The notes under the pieces are model-generated. The model did not search any database. It was not told the DNA's origin and saw only the letters and a program-made list of their open reading frames with translations. The position numbers and the translations under genes are program-made. DNA of 64,000 nt. Origin: an uncultured Opitutia bacterium (GTDB lineage: Bacteria > Verrucomicrobiota > Verrucomicrobiia > Opitutales > Opitutaceae). The stretch lies in NCBI GenBank assembly GCA_903855985.1, contig CAIOAO010000107.1, positions 1 to 64,000 of the forward strand, in the 5' to 3' direction. Of the stretch, positions 1-8,380 are shown in pieces (the stretch's first letter is position 1; every line of letters starts with the position of its first letter).

Positions 1-223
1 GGCCCGCCGAGCCGGGCCTTCCCTCCGCCCGGGATGGACCACCAGCGTCAGTCGTATCAACATCAACCAATCGCCCAGACCGACTCTAGGGATGGACCGA
101 AAAGAGGGATCCACTCAATCGCCATGACTGAGGGAAATCCCGCGGCGGGACGCAGCAAGCCCATTTTGCCGGAGGATTGGCCTTGTCGGAGCGGAGACGC
201 GTCGGCGAGACTGCGTGCGCCCC
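1..223. other. Left-edge non-coding region
   Basis: No convincing gene is visible here. Bases 1-18 can fold into a hairpin with arms GGCCCG and CGGGCC. It could be the end of a terminator belonging to a gene outside the window, but no long U tract follows. The rest is presumably the leader of the antiporter gene. The short open frames do not resemble known proteins. Confidence 0.4.
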
Positions 224-1483
224 ATGACGACCTTTGAGCTCTCCGTGCGGTTCTTCCTGCAGCTCGCCATGGTGCTCACCGTTTGCCGGCTGGTGTCCGG
301 GGTGGCGGTAAGATTCGGCCAGCCACCGGTGGTGGGAGAGATGATCGCCGGCGTGCTCATCGGGCCGTCGTTTTTCGGCTATTTCTGGCCACACGCCCAG
401 CAGGCGTTCTTTCCGGCGGCATCACGGCCGATACTATTCGCCGGCGCCCAGCTTGGACTGGTGCTGTACATGTTCACGGTGGGCTTGGACTTCCGGCTGG
501 ACCTCGTGCGCTCGCGCCTGCGCAGTGCGCTGACCATCTCGGCCTCGGGGATCCTCGTCCCGTTTGGGCTCGGCTGCGGGCTGGCGTGGTTCCTCCTCGG
601 GCAGGGTGGGTTTTTTGTCCCGGGTGTGACGGCGGCCCAGGCGATTCCCTTCATGGGGGCGGCGATGGCGATCACGGCGTTCCCGATGCTCGCCCGGATC
701 ATCTTTGAGCGCGGCCTGACCGGCACGACGGTCGGCACACTCGCGCTGGCTGCCGGGGCGATCGACGATGCCGCCGCGTGGGGCGTGCTGGCGCTGGTGC
801 TGGCCAGCCTTGGCCACGACCCGGCGATTGCACTCCTGGCCTTCGGCGGGAGCGTGGTGTTTATCGCCCTGCTGTTTACCGTGGGCCGGAAATTGTTCGG
901 GGCGATCGCGCGCTATGCGGCGCGGAACGAGACCGCGGAGCGCGTGGCCATCGGCTGGGTGATGGTGCTGCTGATGCTGGCGGCATGGTATACGGACTCC
1001 ATCCGGCTGTACGCGGTGTTCGGGGCGTTCTTCCTCGGGGCGGCGATGCCGCGCGGGCCGTTTGGGGCGCGGCTGCAGACCCTGATCGAGCCCCTGACGA
1101 CCAGCCTGCTGCTGCCCCTGTTCTTCATCTACTCGGGCCTCAACACGCGCTTTGACCTGGTGAACGGCCCGATGCTGTGGCTGGTAGCCCTGGCGGTCCT
1201 GGCCGCGGCGGTGCTCGGCAAGGCGGGAGCGTGTTATGCGGCGGCGCGGGCCTGCGGCGAGACGCACCGCGAGGCGATGGGCATCGGCTCGCTGATGAAT
1301 GCGCGTGGGCTGATGGAACTCATCATTCTCAACATCGGACTGGAACGGGGCATCATCACCCCGACACTCTTTTCGGTCCTGGTGTTCATGGCCATCGTGA
1401 CGACGCTGATGGCGACGCCGATGTTCAACCGGTTTTACCGGAAGAGCGACGGCACGCGGTTCGAGGCGATGGCGCGGGCCTAG
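224..1483 (+). CDS. Cation:proton antiporter, CPA2/Kef-like
   Basis: A polytopic membrane protein of 419 residues with about 12 hydrophobic segments. The early GQPPVVGEMIAGVLIGPS stretch is the typical first conserved block of Kef/NapA-like exchangers. Residues I180-D181-D182 (AAGAIDDAAAW) match the paired aspartates that bind the ion in CPA2 exchangers. The C-terminal RCK/TrkA-N nucleotide-binding domain of full KefB/KefC is absent, so this is the short form. ATG 224 is preferred; an in-frame GTG at 215 is an alternative. Its TAG stop lies inside a CTAG palindrome shared with the convergent deacetylase gene. The ion (Na+ or K+) cannot be read from sequence. Confidence 0.88.
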   Translation: MTTFELSVRFFLQLAMVLTVCRLVSGVAVRFGQPPVVGEMIAGVLIGPSFFGYFWPHAQQAFFPAASRPILFAGAQLGLVLYMFTVGLDFRLDLVRSRLRSALTISASGILVPFGLGCGLAWFLLGQGGFFVPGVTAAQAIPFMGAAMAITAFPMLARIIFERGLTGTTVGTLALAAGAIDDAAAWGVLALVLASLGHDPAIALLAFGGSVVFIALLFTVGRKLFGAIARYAARNETAERVAIGWVMVLLMLAAWYTDSIRLYAVFGAFFLGAAMPRGPFGARLQTLIEPLTTSLLLPLFFIYSGLNTRFDLVNGPMLWLVALAVLAAAVLGKAGACYAAARACGETHREAMGIGSLMNARGLMELIILNIGLERGIITPTLFSVLVFMAIVTTLMATPMFNRFYRKSDGTRFEAMARA

Positions 1484-2262
1484 CGGAGCTGGTCGGGCTT
1501 GGGCAGGACACAGCGGTAATTTTCCGCGACCAGGGCCTCCAGCACGAGGCGGATGGCTTTGACCCGCACGGCCGGAGGGACGCTGGGGCCCTCGTGCATG
1601 AGCACGATGGCGCCCGGCCGCAGGTGCCGCCGGACCCGGGTCGCGACCTGTTCCGGCTGCCGGCTCAGGCAGTCGCCGCTGCGGATGCTCCAGCCGACAC
1701 ACGCGAGCTTGCGCTCGGCGAGCGCGGCGGGGAGAAGAAAATTCTTGATGCCGACGGGCGACCGGAACCACCGGGGGCGGACGCCGGCGGCGCGGAGGAC
1801 GGTGAGGGCCTGGTCGAGTTCCCGGTGCACACGATCCAGGGAGGCGCACCAGAAAGTCATGACCGGGTGCGTCTGCGTGTGGTGCCCGATCTCATGTCCC
1901 CGCTGGGTGATCTCGGTCAGCAGTTCCGGATGCAGGGCGGCGCGCTCGCCGATGACGAAGAACGTCGCCTTGGCGTCATGCCGGTCCAGCAGGTCGAGGA
2001 TCAGGGGCGTATCCAAGACGTCGGGTCCATCATCGATCGTGAGCCAGACCTCCCGGTGGGTGGTTTTGAAGCGGGTGAAATTGCGGCACAGGCCCTGGGC
2101 GGACGGGATGAACAAATGGTAGAGCACCCAGAGATCGACGCCGAAGAACAGCAGCGAAGCTTCGACCCACAGGCGGCGATCCGGCAGGGTGACCGCGGCG
2201 ACCGCGAGGCCGATGGCGGCAAGCTTGCAGGCGAACAGGGTGATGAACGTGGCGCGGGACAC
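1480..2262 (-). CDS. Polysaccharide deacetylase (NodB domain), membrane-anchored
   Basis: 260 residues. Two N-terminal hydrophobic segments (about residues 5-25 and 32-52) are followed by a NodB domain. Motif 1 is TIDDGPD with D77-D78, and the zinc-binding H-x3-H of motif 2 is H128-H132 in HHTQTHP. The RSP and LMHEGP motifs near the end complete the carbohydrate esterase family 4 signature. The family removes N- or O-acetyl groups from chitin-like sugars or peptidoglycan; the substrate here is unknown. The start is GTG. It is convergent with the antiporter and overlaps it by four bases. Confidence 0.88.
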   Translation of the reverse strand: MSRATFITLFACKLAAIGLAVAAVTLPDRRLWVEASLLFFGVDLWVLYHLFIPSAQGLCRNFTRFKTTHREVWLTIDDGPDVLDTPLILDLLDRHDAKATFFVIGERAALHPELLTEITQRGHEIGHHTQTHPVMTFWCASLDRVHRELDQALTVLRAAGVRPRWFRSPVGIKNFLLPAALAERKLACVGWSIRSGDCLSRQPEQVATRVRRHLRPGAIVLMHEGPSVPPAVRVKAIRLVLEALVAENYRCVLPKPDQLR

Positions 2263-2269
2263 TTGGTGG

Positions 2270-2299
2270 TTTTCGATTTACGAATCGCGATTTTCGAAT
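2270..2299. repeat. Short interspersed repeat, copy A
   Basis: The unit reads TTTTCGATTT, eight variable bases, then CGATTTTCGAAT. A second copy with identical 10- and 12-base blocks and the same eight-base spacing lies at 21191-21220 inside a methyltransferase gene. Copy A is between the deacetylase and dxs. It is much richer in A+T than its surroundings. Confidence 0.7.
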
Positions 2300-2362
2300 G
2301 GCAGCCTGGACGCAGGGCGCCAGGAGTCGCTGGTCAGACGAAGGACGTCCAGCCGGAGCGGT

Positions 2363-4294
2363 CTAGACGTCGGCCTCGACGCGCTCGGTGCTGAGGTTCC
2401 GCCAGCGGGCGAGGACGCGGCGGTAGATGTCATCCGCCGCGAGGCCGTGGGCGGCGCGGAGGATATCAACGCTGCTGCCGTGCTCGATGAACTTGTCGGG
2501 CCAGCCGATGCGCTCCAGGGAGACGGGGCAGTCGGCCTCCTGCAGCACCTCGAGCACCGCGCTGCCGAAGCCGCCGGTGATCACGTGGTCCTCGAGGGTC
2601 ACCAGCAGGGGAATGCACGCGGCGTGGCTGAGGAGGAGGGTGCGGTCGAGCGGCTTGACGAAGCGGGCGTTCACGACACCGACGGAGACATTTTCCTCGG
2701 CCTCGAGGCGCGCGGCGAGCTTGAGCGCGTCCGCCACCATGTTGCCGAGGGCCCAAAGCATGATGTTGGAGCCTTCCTTCAGGACCTCGGCGTGGCCGAT
2801 GGGAAGCAGGGCGGGTTGCTCCTTGAGCTTCACGCCGGTGCCGGCGCCGCGCGGGTAGCGCACGAATGCGGGGGTGCCGAGCTGCAGGCTGGTGTGCAGC
2901 ATATCCACCAGTTCGTCCTCGTGGCGCGGCTGCATGATCGTCGCGTTGGGCACGCAGCGGAGGTAGGCGAGGTCGAAGAGGCCGTGGTGCGTCGGGCCGT
3001 CGTTCGCCGAGAGGCCGGCGCGGTCCATGCAGAACACGACCGGCAGGTTCTGCAGCGCGATGTCGTGGATGATCGGGTCGTAGGCGCGCTGGAGGAAGGT
3101 CGAGTAGATCGCGACGACGGGCTTGATGCCCTTGGTGGCGAGGCCGCCGGCGAAGAGGACGGCGTGTTCCTCGGCGATGCCGACGTCAAAAAACTGCCGC
3201 GGCAGCCCGGCGGCGAGGTAGGAGAGGCCGGTCCCGCTCGGCATGGCGCCGGTGATGCCGACGATGTTGGCATCGGCCTGCGCAAACCGGAGCAGGGCCT
3301 GGCCGAAGACGTCCTGGTAGTTGGGCGGCGCACCGGGCGTGGCCTTCTTGCTCTCGCCGGTGTCGGGGTCGTAGGGGCTGGCGCCGTGGAATTTCTCCGG
3401 TGAGTTGACCGCGGCCTCGAGGCCCTTGCCCTTCTTGGTCAGCACGTGGATGAGCACGGGGACGTCGCAATGCTTGGCGAACTCGAGGTTCTTCACGAGC
3501 GCGTCGAGGTTGTGGCCGTCCACCGGCCCGAGGTAGCGCAGGCCGAATTTCTCAAACAGGGAGGATTCGACGAAGAAGTCCTTCGTCTCGCGTTTCCACT
3601 TGTGATAAACCCGGTTCATCTCGACGCCGGCGGGGAAGCTGGTGAAGAACGCCTCCACGTCGTGGTGGAGCTTGTTGTACGTCGGGTTGGTGCTGATGCG
3701 GTTGAGGTACTGCGAGATGGCGCCGACGTTCTTGGCGATGGACCACTCGTTGTCGTTGAGGATGACGATCAGGCGCTTGGTGGAGCTGACGACGTTGTTG
3801 AGGGCCTCAAGGGTGATGCCGCAGGTGAAGGCGGCGTCGCCGCAGAGGGCGACCACGTGTTCGGAGGAGCCGCGGAGGTCGCGGGCGGTGGCCATGCCGA
3901 GGGCGGCGGAGAGGGCGGTGCCGGCGTGGCCGGCACCCCAGGAGTCCTGCGGGCTCTCGGCGCGGTAAAGGAAGCCGCTCGCGCCGTCGGTCTGGCGGAG
4001 TTTCCGGAAAAAGTCGCCGCCGCGGCCGGTAAGAAGCTTGTGCACATAGCCCTGGTGGGCGACGTCGAACACGAACTGGTCCTCGGGCGTGCTGAAGACG
4101 CGGTGCAGCGCGATGGTGAGCTCCACCACGCCGAGATTGGGGCCGATGTGGCCGCCGTTCCGGGCGGTGACGGCGATGAGGGTGTCGCGGATTTCCTGGG
4201 CGAGCTGCGGGAGCTGGTCCACGGCCAGGGCCTTGACGTCGGCGGGTCCGTGGATCGAATCGAGGAGACGCGGGGCGGAGGGAGAGTCGTTCAT
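2363..4294 (-). CDS. dxs: 1-deoxy-D-xylulose-5-phosphate synthase
   Basis: Condenses pyruvate and glyceraldehyde 3-phosphate to DXP, the first step of the MEP isoprenoid pathway, also feeding thiamine and pyridoxal synthesis. The 643 residues show the usual three transketolase-like domains. The thiamine diphosphate site appears as CGDAAFTCG with LNNV and NDNEWSI downstream. It has GDA where many DXS proteins have GDG, a variant I recall from other DXS sequences. IAEEHAV in the second half carries the catalytic glutamate. It follows xseB with a 24-base gap, the usual xseB/dxs pairing; ispA is not between them. Confidence 0.97.
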   Translation of the reverse strand: MNDSPSAPRLLDSIHGPADVKALAVDQLPQLAQEIRDTLIAVTARNGGHIGPNLGVVELTIALHRVFSTPEDQFVFDVAHQGYVHKLLTGRGGDFFRKLRQTDGASGFLYRAESPQDSWGAGHAGTALSAALGMATARDLRGSSEHVVALCGDAAFTCGITLEALNNVVSSTKRLIVILNDNEWSIAKNVGAISQYLNRISTNPTYNKLHHDVEAFFTSFPAGVEMNRVYHKWKRETKDFFVESSLFEKFGLRYLGPVDGHNLDALVKNLEFAKHCDVPVLIHVLTKKGKGLEAAVNSPEKFHGASPYDPDTGESKKATPGAPPNYQDVFGQALLRFAQADANIVGITGAMPSGTGLSYLAAGLPRQFFDVGIAEEHAVLFAGGLATKGIKPVVAIYSTFLQRAYDPIIHDIALQNLPVVFCMDRAGLSANDGPTHHGLFDLAYLRCVPNATIMQPRHEDELVDMLHTSLQLGTPAFVRYPRGAGTGVKLKEQPALLPIGHAEVLKEGSNIMLWALGNMVADALKLAARLEAEENVSVGVVNARFVKPLDRTLLLSHAACIPLLVTLEDHVITGGFGSAVLEVLQEADCPVSLERIGWPDKFIEHGSSVDILRAAHGLAADDIYRRVLARWRNLSTERVEADV

Positions 4295-4318
4295 CTGCGG
4301 TGACGGAAACGTTGCGGC

Positions 4319-4573
4319 TCAGCCTTCGCGGCCGGCCTCGAGCTTGGCGAAGGTGACGCCGTCCTTCGATTTCTTGAGCAGCTCGATCTTCAACTCGGCC
4401 TCCTTGAGGCGGGCTTCGCAGAGCTTGAGGAGCTTGTTGCCCTCCTCGAACTTGGCCAGCAGCTCGGCGAGCGGGACTTCGCCGGATTCCATCGATTCGA
4501 CGATGGTTTCAAGCTTGGTCAGGGCGGTCTCGAACGAGAGTTTGGCGTCTTTGGAATCCACGAGCCGTACCAT
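4319..4573 (-). CDS. xseB: Exodeoxyribonuclease VII small subunit
   Basis: A small helical protein of 84 residues matching XseB, which binds XseA to form exonuclease VII, a degrader of single-stranded DNA. Recognisable pieces are SFETALTKLETIVESMESG and LAELLAKFEEG, followed by a charged helix ending in a lysine-rich tail. I chose ATG 4573 (MVRLVDSK) because the in-frame extension to 4600 has no family similarity. It is the first gene of an apparent xseB-dxs operon. The large-subunit gene xseA is not in the window. Confidence 0.9.
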   Translation of the reverse strand: MVRLVDSKDAKLSFETALTKLETIVESMESGEVPLAELLAKFEEGNKLLKLCEARLKEAELKIELLKKSKDGVTFAKLEAGREG

Positions 4574-4643
4574 GGGTGGGTGGCGGGGTATTTCAAACAA
4601 TCTTTGGGCTGGCGAAGGCGGGCGTTATGGGTGGATTGGGGGC

Positions 4644-5894
4644 ATGAGTCTCGTGCTTTGGATCGTGGCGGCACTGATGGTCCTGCGGCTGGCGGGCGAG
4701 CTGGTGCTCGCCGCCCTGAACCGGGCGGAAGTCCGGCGGCACGCGGCGAGTCCGCCCCCGGCGGTGGCGGCGGTCATGGATGGGCCGACCTACGCCAAAT
4801 CGGTCGCCTACACGCTGGCGAAGTCGGATTTTGGGACGGTCAGCGGGATTTTCGACGCGCTGGTGCTGGCGATGGTGATCTTTGGCGGCGTGCTGCCCTG
4901 GCTGTTTGCGCACATTGCCGACTGGGGGATGCACGGGGCGGTGTGGAGCCACGTCGTTTTCATCCTCATCACAGGCGGGCTGCTGGCGATCCCGGGCCTG
5001 CCGTTCGAGTGGTGGGCGCAGTTCCGGCTCGAGCAGAAGTTCGGGTTCAACAAAAGCACGCCGGCGGTCTGGGTCAGCGACAAGCTCAAGGGCATGGCGC
5101 TGGCCGTGGTCATCGGTTATCCGCTGCTCTGGCTGCTCCTCTCGCTCGTGAAATGGGTGGGCGACAGCTGGTGGATCTGGGGCTTTGCCTTGGTGTTCGG
5201 TTTCCAGCTGCTGATGATGGTGCTGTATCCGAAGCTGATCATGCCGCTGTTCAACAAGCTGGAGCCGTTGCCCGAGGGCGACCTGCGGACGCGGCTGCTG
5301 GCCCTGGGTGACCGCACGGGTTTCCGGGCGAAGACCATCCAGGTGATGGACGGCAGCAAGCGGTCGGGACACTCGAACGCGTTTTTCACCGGCTTCGGCC
5401 GCTTCCGGCGGATCGTGCTGTTCGACACGCTCATCAGCCAGCTCACCGCCGAGGAGCTCGAGGCGGTGCTGGCGCACGAGATCGGGCACTACCGGAAAGG
5501 ACATATTCCGAAGCTGGTGGCGGTGTCGGCGCTCTCGACACTGGCGGGCTTCGCCGTGATCGCATGGCTGGCGCGCAGTCCGTGGTTCAACCTCACGTTT
5601 GGATTTCCGGCAAATGAGCTGGCCCCGACCTTCCTGTTGTTCGGGCTGCTGAGCGGGCTGGTGACGTTCTGGTTCTCGCCGCTGATGTATTTCTTCACGC
5701 GGAAATACGAGTATGAGGCCGACGCGTTTGCACGCGATGCGATGGGCGGGACCGCGCCGATGGTCGGCGCGCTGCGGAAACTCACGCAGAAAAACCTCAG
5801 CAACCTCACGCCGCATCCCTGGTTCAGCACGTTTTTCTACTCGCATCCGACGCTGGTGGAGCGGGAGCGGGCGCTGGCTGCCGAAAATACTTAA
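4644..5894 (+). CDS. M48 family zinc metalloprotease (Ste24-like)
   Basis: Integral-membrane protease of 416 residues. The zinc motif HEIGH is at residues 278-282 and the third ligand is probably E358 in YEYEAD. The N-terminal half has several hydrophobic segments and the family block FGFNKST. This is the layout of CaaX protease Ste24, which in bacteria is thought to take part in membrane protein quality control. The frame is open far upstream (to 4089), but similarity begins at ATG 4644 (MSLVLWI). It is transcribed divergently from xseB-dxs. Confidence 0.93.
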   Translation: MSLVLWIVAALMVLRLAGELVLAALNRAEVRRHAASPPPAVAAVMDGPTYAKSVAYTLAKSDFGTVSGIFDALVLAMVIFGGVLPWLFAHIADWGMHGAVWSHVVFILITGGLLAIPGLPFEWWAQFRLEQKFGFNKSTPAVWVSDKLKGMALAVVIGYPLLWLLLSLVKWVGDSWWIWGFALVFGFQLLMMVLYPKLIMPLFNKLEPLPEGDLRTRLLALGDRTGFRAKTIQVMDGSKRSGHSNAFFTGFGRFRRIVLFDTLISQLTAEELEAVLAHEIGHYRKGHIPKLVAVSALSTLAGFAVIAWLARSPWFNLTFGFPANELAPTFLLFGLLSGLVTFWFSPLMYFFTRKYEYEADAFARDAMGGTAPMVGALRKLTQKNLSNLTPHPWFSTFFYSHPTLVERERALAAENT

Positions 5895-5896
5895 CC

Positions 5897-5969
5897 GCGG
5901 CTTACACGGATTTACGCGGATGCTGATCGCCGGAAGATTTCCGAATCCGTGTCCAGCCGTGAAATCCGC
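5897..5969. repeat. Imperfect inverted repeat (REP-like)
   Basis: Two 25-base arms, 5897-5921 and the reverse complement of 5945-5969, agree at 19 positions. The arms carry the CACGGATTTACGCGGAT-type motif common between genes in several environmental phyla. The element fills the gap between the M48 gene and the EEP gene, so the apparent GTG start of the EEP frame at 5949 falls inside it. Confidence 0.6.
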
Positions 5970-6890
5970 AGTGATGATTGGCGCAGGGTTGATTCTGTTG
6001 TTTTCGGCGGCCGGGCGGAGACGCTCACCATCGCCACTTACAACGTCGAAAACTACGGCCCGGCGAACCGGATGACGGAGGCGGGCTACCGGCAGGAATA
6101 TCCCAAGCCCGAGGCGGAAAAGCGGGCGCTGCGCGCGGTGATCAAGGGGCTCAAGGCCGATGTGCTGGTGCTGCAGGAAATGGGCGGGCAGCCCTATCTC
6201 GATGAACTGCGGCGCGACCTGAAGGCCGAGGGAACGGACTATCCGTTTGCGGTGCTGATGAACGGTGCCGATGCCGACCGGCATGTGGCGCTGTTGTCCA
6301 AGCGACCGTTCAAATCGGTCGTCCCGCAGGCGGACCTGGAGTTTGTGTATTTCAGCGGCAAGGAGCGGGTGAAGCGCGGTTTGCTGGAGGTGACGATCGG
6401 CACGGTGGCAGATGACCTGACGATCTTTGGCGTGCACCTGAAGAGCCGCTTCACGGACCGGCCGGACGACCCGATGTCGGCGCAGCGACGGATCGGGGAG
6501 GCGGTGGCGGTGCGGGATCGCGTGCTGGAGCGCGTGGCGGACCCGGCACGGGTCCGGTTCCTCATCCTCGGAGACTGCAACGACACGAAAGACAGCAAGG
6601 CCGTACAGCGGCTGATGCGGCGCGGCAAAACCCAGGTGGCAGAGCTGCTAGCCGCGGCCGACTTACGCGGCGAATCCTGGACGCATGCCTACCGCAAGGA
6701 AGACTCGTACTCCCGCGTGGATCATATCCTGGTTTCGCCGGCTCTGAGAACCGCGGTTCAGGACGGGGTGGCCCACATTTACGACGGGCCGGGGGTGAAG
6801 GAAGCGAGTGACCACCGGCCGGTTGCGGTGACGCTCGAACTGGCCGGGCGGCAGCCTAGCGCAGCGCCGCCACCCAGAGAACGGCCGTGA
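5949..6890 (+). CDS. Endonuclease/exonuclease/phosphatase family protein, probable N-terminal frameshift
   Basis: The body has the EEP-fold landmarks: LTIATYNVENYG at the start, VLVLQEMGG with the metal-binding glutamate, LGDCNDTKDS, and a final ASDHRPVAV with the Asp-His pair. Substrates in this superfamily include DNA, phosphoinositides and sphingomyelin; none can be assigned. The only in-frame start is a GTG at 5949 inside a palindromic repeat. ATG 5974, in the next frame, encodes a good signal peptide, MIGAGLILLFSAAG. Adding one C in the GGCCGGG run near 6011 would join them as FSAARA-ETLTIA with an A-x-A cleavage site. The intact protein was therefore probably exported. Confidence 0.82.
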   Translation: MSSREIRSDDWRRVDSVVFGGRAETLTIATYNVENYGPANRMTEAGYRQEYPKPEAEKRALRAVIKGLKADVLVLQEMGGQPYLDELRRDLKAEGTDYPFAVLMNGADADRHVALLSKRPFKSVVPQADLEFVYFSGKERVKRGLLEVTIGTVADDLTIFGVHLKSRFTDRPDDPMSAQRRIGEAVAVRDRVLERVADPARVRFLILGDCNDTKDSKAVQRLMRRGKTQVAELLAAADLRGESWTHAYRKEDSYSRVDHILVSPALRTAVQDGVAHIYDGPGVKEASDHRPVAVTLELAGRQPSAAPPPRERP

Positions 6891-8229
6891 CCACCAGACC
6901 GAGGAAGAGCGACTGGCGGAGGACGTAGGTGCTCACGCCATCGGTGGGCAGCTTGGAGTAGGCGAGGGTGGGCTTGTAGAGGTAGCGCTGGAAATTCGTC
7001 CACGTGAACGTGCGGCTCATCAGGAGCATGGAATAGACATCGCGGGTGTCCTCCACGTTGGGCGGGCGGCGGTATTTGATGATGGCCTGCCGGTTGAGAT
7101 GGGTCCGGGGCAGGACATTGACGAGGCCGTAGGGTACATTGACGGCCACGCCGAGAGCGGCACTGGCGGCGGCGGGTAGTTCCTTCCAATGCCAGTCCTT
7201 CATGATGCGGGCGGTGACACCCTCGTAGGTCTCATGCTCGTTGAGGTGCATGAGGTCGGCGGTGTTGAGCACCTGGCCCTTCTTGTCCTGGATCGCGATG
7301 AGGGTGTGGGTCGGGTCGACGTGCGCCCACCGGCCTTGTTCCTTCACCCAGCACTCGGCCCAGGAGTGGCCGTTGTAGAGCAGCTTGTTGTCCACGGTGT
7401 TGGCGCCGAACACGAAGCGCGTGGGAATGCCGGCGCGGTTGGCGAGAAAGGTGAAGATCTGCGCGTTCTGGGTGCACCAGCCCTTGCCAGTGCCGGCGGC
7501 CATCTCCTGGAACATCTCCCACGGGTTCATCCAGCGAAAGGCGTCCTTGGGCACGCCACCGGCGTTGGCGAGCTTGGTGCGCTGGTAGCGCATAACCTTG
7601 TCCATGCGGGTGAACGTGTCGTCGGTGTCGCGCACGCCGATCTCATGGCGTACGACCCGGTCCACCTCCCTGAGTGTCTCGGCCCCGAGGTAGTGGTAAT
7701 CGTCCACCCAATAGCTGACGGGATGGCGCCGGTATTTCCCGGCCGGGATATCCGTGTAGATCAGGCAGACGTCCGCGGGGAAATGCATGCCGCGCGTCCG
7801 GTAGTAATCCGCGGTGATGGCCACGATGGTAAAATCGAGATCCGGGCCGGTGCCGTCGGGGAGCGGGCGGAGTTTGTAGCGGTGCTCGAATTTCCCGAGC
7901 GGCTCGGCGGTTGCGCCGGTGTACTGGGCGCCGGCCAGCGGAATGCTCAGCGCATTTCCGGGCAGGATTTGGGCGGCCTGGCCGTCGATGAAGAGCTGCC
8001 AACTGGCGGGCTGTTTGTTCCAGGCCACCTCGAGGCGCATCTGCTGGCTACCCTCGATTTTCCACTGGCGGATCGTGGGCACGTCCAGCGCGTAGTTGAG
8101 ACGGGCGTAGTCCACCGGGTAAAGCGACTCCTCCCAGTTGCGTGTGAGGAAGACGTAGAGATTGGCCGCGAGCAGGGCCAGGAATGCCAGGGCTAGCCAG
8201 AAGGCGGGGTGCTGGGTGAGGAAACTCAT
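6856..8229 (-). CDS. Transglutaminase-like domain protein, membrane-anchored
   Basis: 457 residues with one N-terminal transmembrane helix (about 7-28) and one at the C-terminus (about 437-455). Between them is a transglutaminase-like core. The expected Cys-His-Asp triad is C252 (GKGWCTQNAQ), H288 (NGHSWAECW) and D305 (AHVDPTH). Such proteins are usually cysteine proteases or cross-linking enzymes of the envelope. I chose ATG 8229 (MSFLTQHP); the frame runs on to 8340 without similarity. It is convergent with the EEP gene and overlaps its end by 35 bases. Confidence 0.85.
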   Translation of the reverse strand: MSFLTQHPAFWLALAFLALLAANLYVFLTRNWEESLYPVDYARLNYALDVPTIRQWKIEGSQQMRLEVAWNKQPASWQLFIDGQAAQILPGNALSIPLAGAQYTGATAEPLGKFEHRYKLRPLPDGTGPDLDFTIVAITADYYRTRGMHFPADVCLIYTDIPAGKYRRHPVSYWVDDYHYLGAETLREVDRVVRHEIGVRDTDDTFTRMDKVMRYQRTKLANAGGVPKDAFRWMNPWEMFQEMAAGTGKGWCTQNAQIFTFLANRAGIPTRFVFGANTVDNKLLYNGHSWAECWVKEQGRWAHVDPTHTLIAIQDKKGQVLNTADLMHLNEHETYEGVTARIMKDWHWKELPAAASAALGVAVNVPYGLVNVLPRTHLNRQAIIKYRRPPNVEDTRDVYSMLLMSRTFTWTNFQRYLYKPTLAYSKLPTDGVSTYVLRQSLFLGLVVTAVLWVAALR

Positions 8230-8324
8230 CCGCGGGAGATGGGAGCAGAAAAAATCCGGATGGCGACAGTGTTTGAGCCCCGGGCGCGCCGCGGCCCCGG
8301 GGGCAAAGCCGGGCAGCGGGGCAT

Positions 8325-8353
8325 AAAAAAGGCGGGGCACCGGGCCCCGCCTT
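8325..8353 (-). terminator. Rho-independent terminator of the 8381-9304 gene
   Basis: A perfect 10-bp stem (8329-8338 with 8344-8353, AAGGCGGGGC) has a five-base loop and is followed on the minus strand by six U residues. It lies 27 bases beyond the stop of the lipoprotein gene. Confidence 0.9.
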
Positions 8354-8380
8354 GGAAATGAGTACGTTGAACGCGGTGGC

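Noticed and set aside
434-1849. A 471-residue open frame on the minus strand
   Set aside because: It is antisense to the antiporter gene and overlaps the deacetylase in another frame; no recognisable motif.
4593-6437. A 614-residue open frame on the minus strand
   Set aside because: It runs opposite to the M48 protease and EEP genes and has the Arg/His/Gln/Pro-rich composition of a shadow frame.
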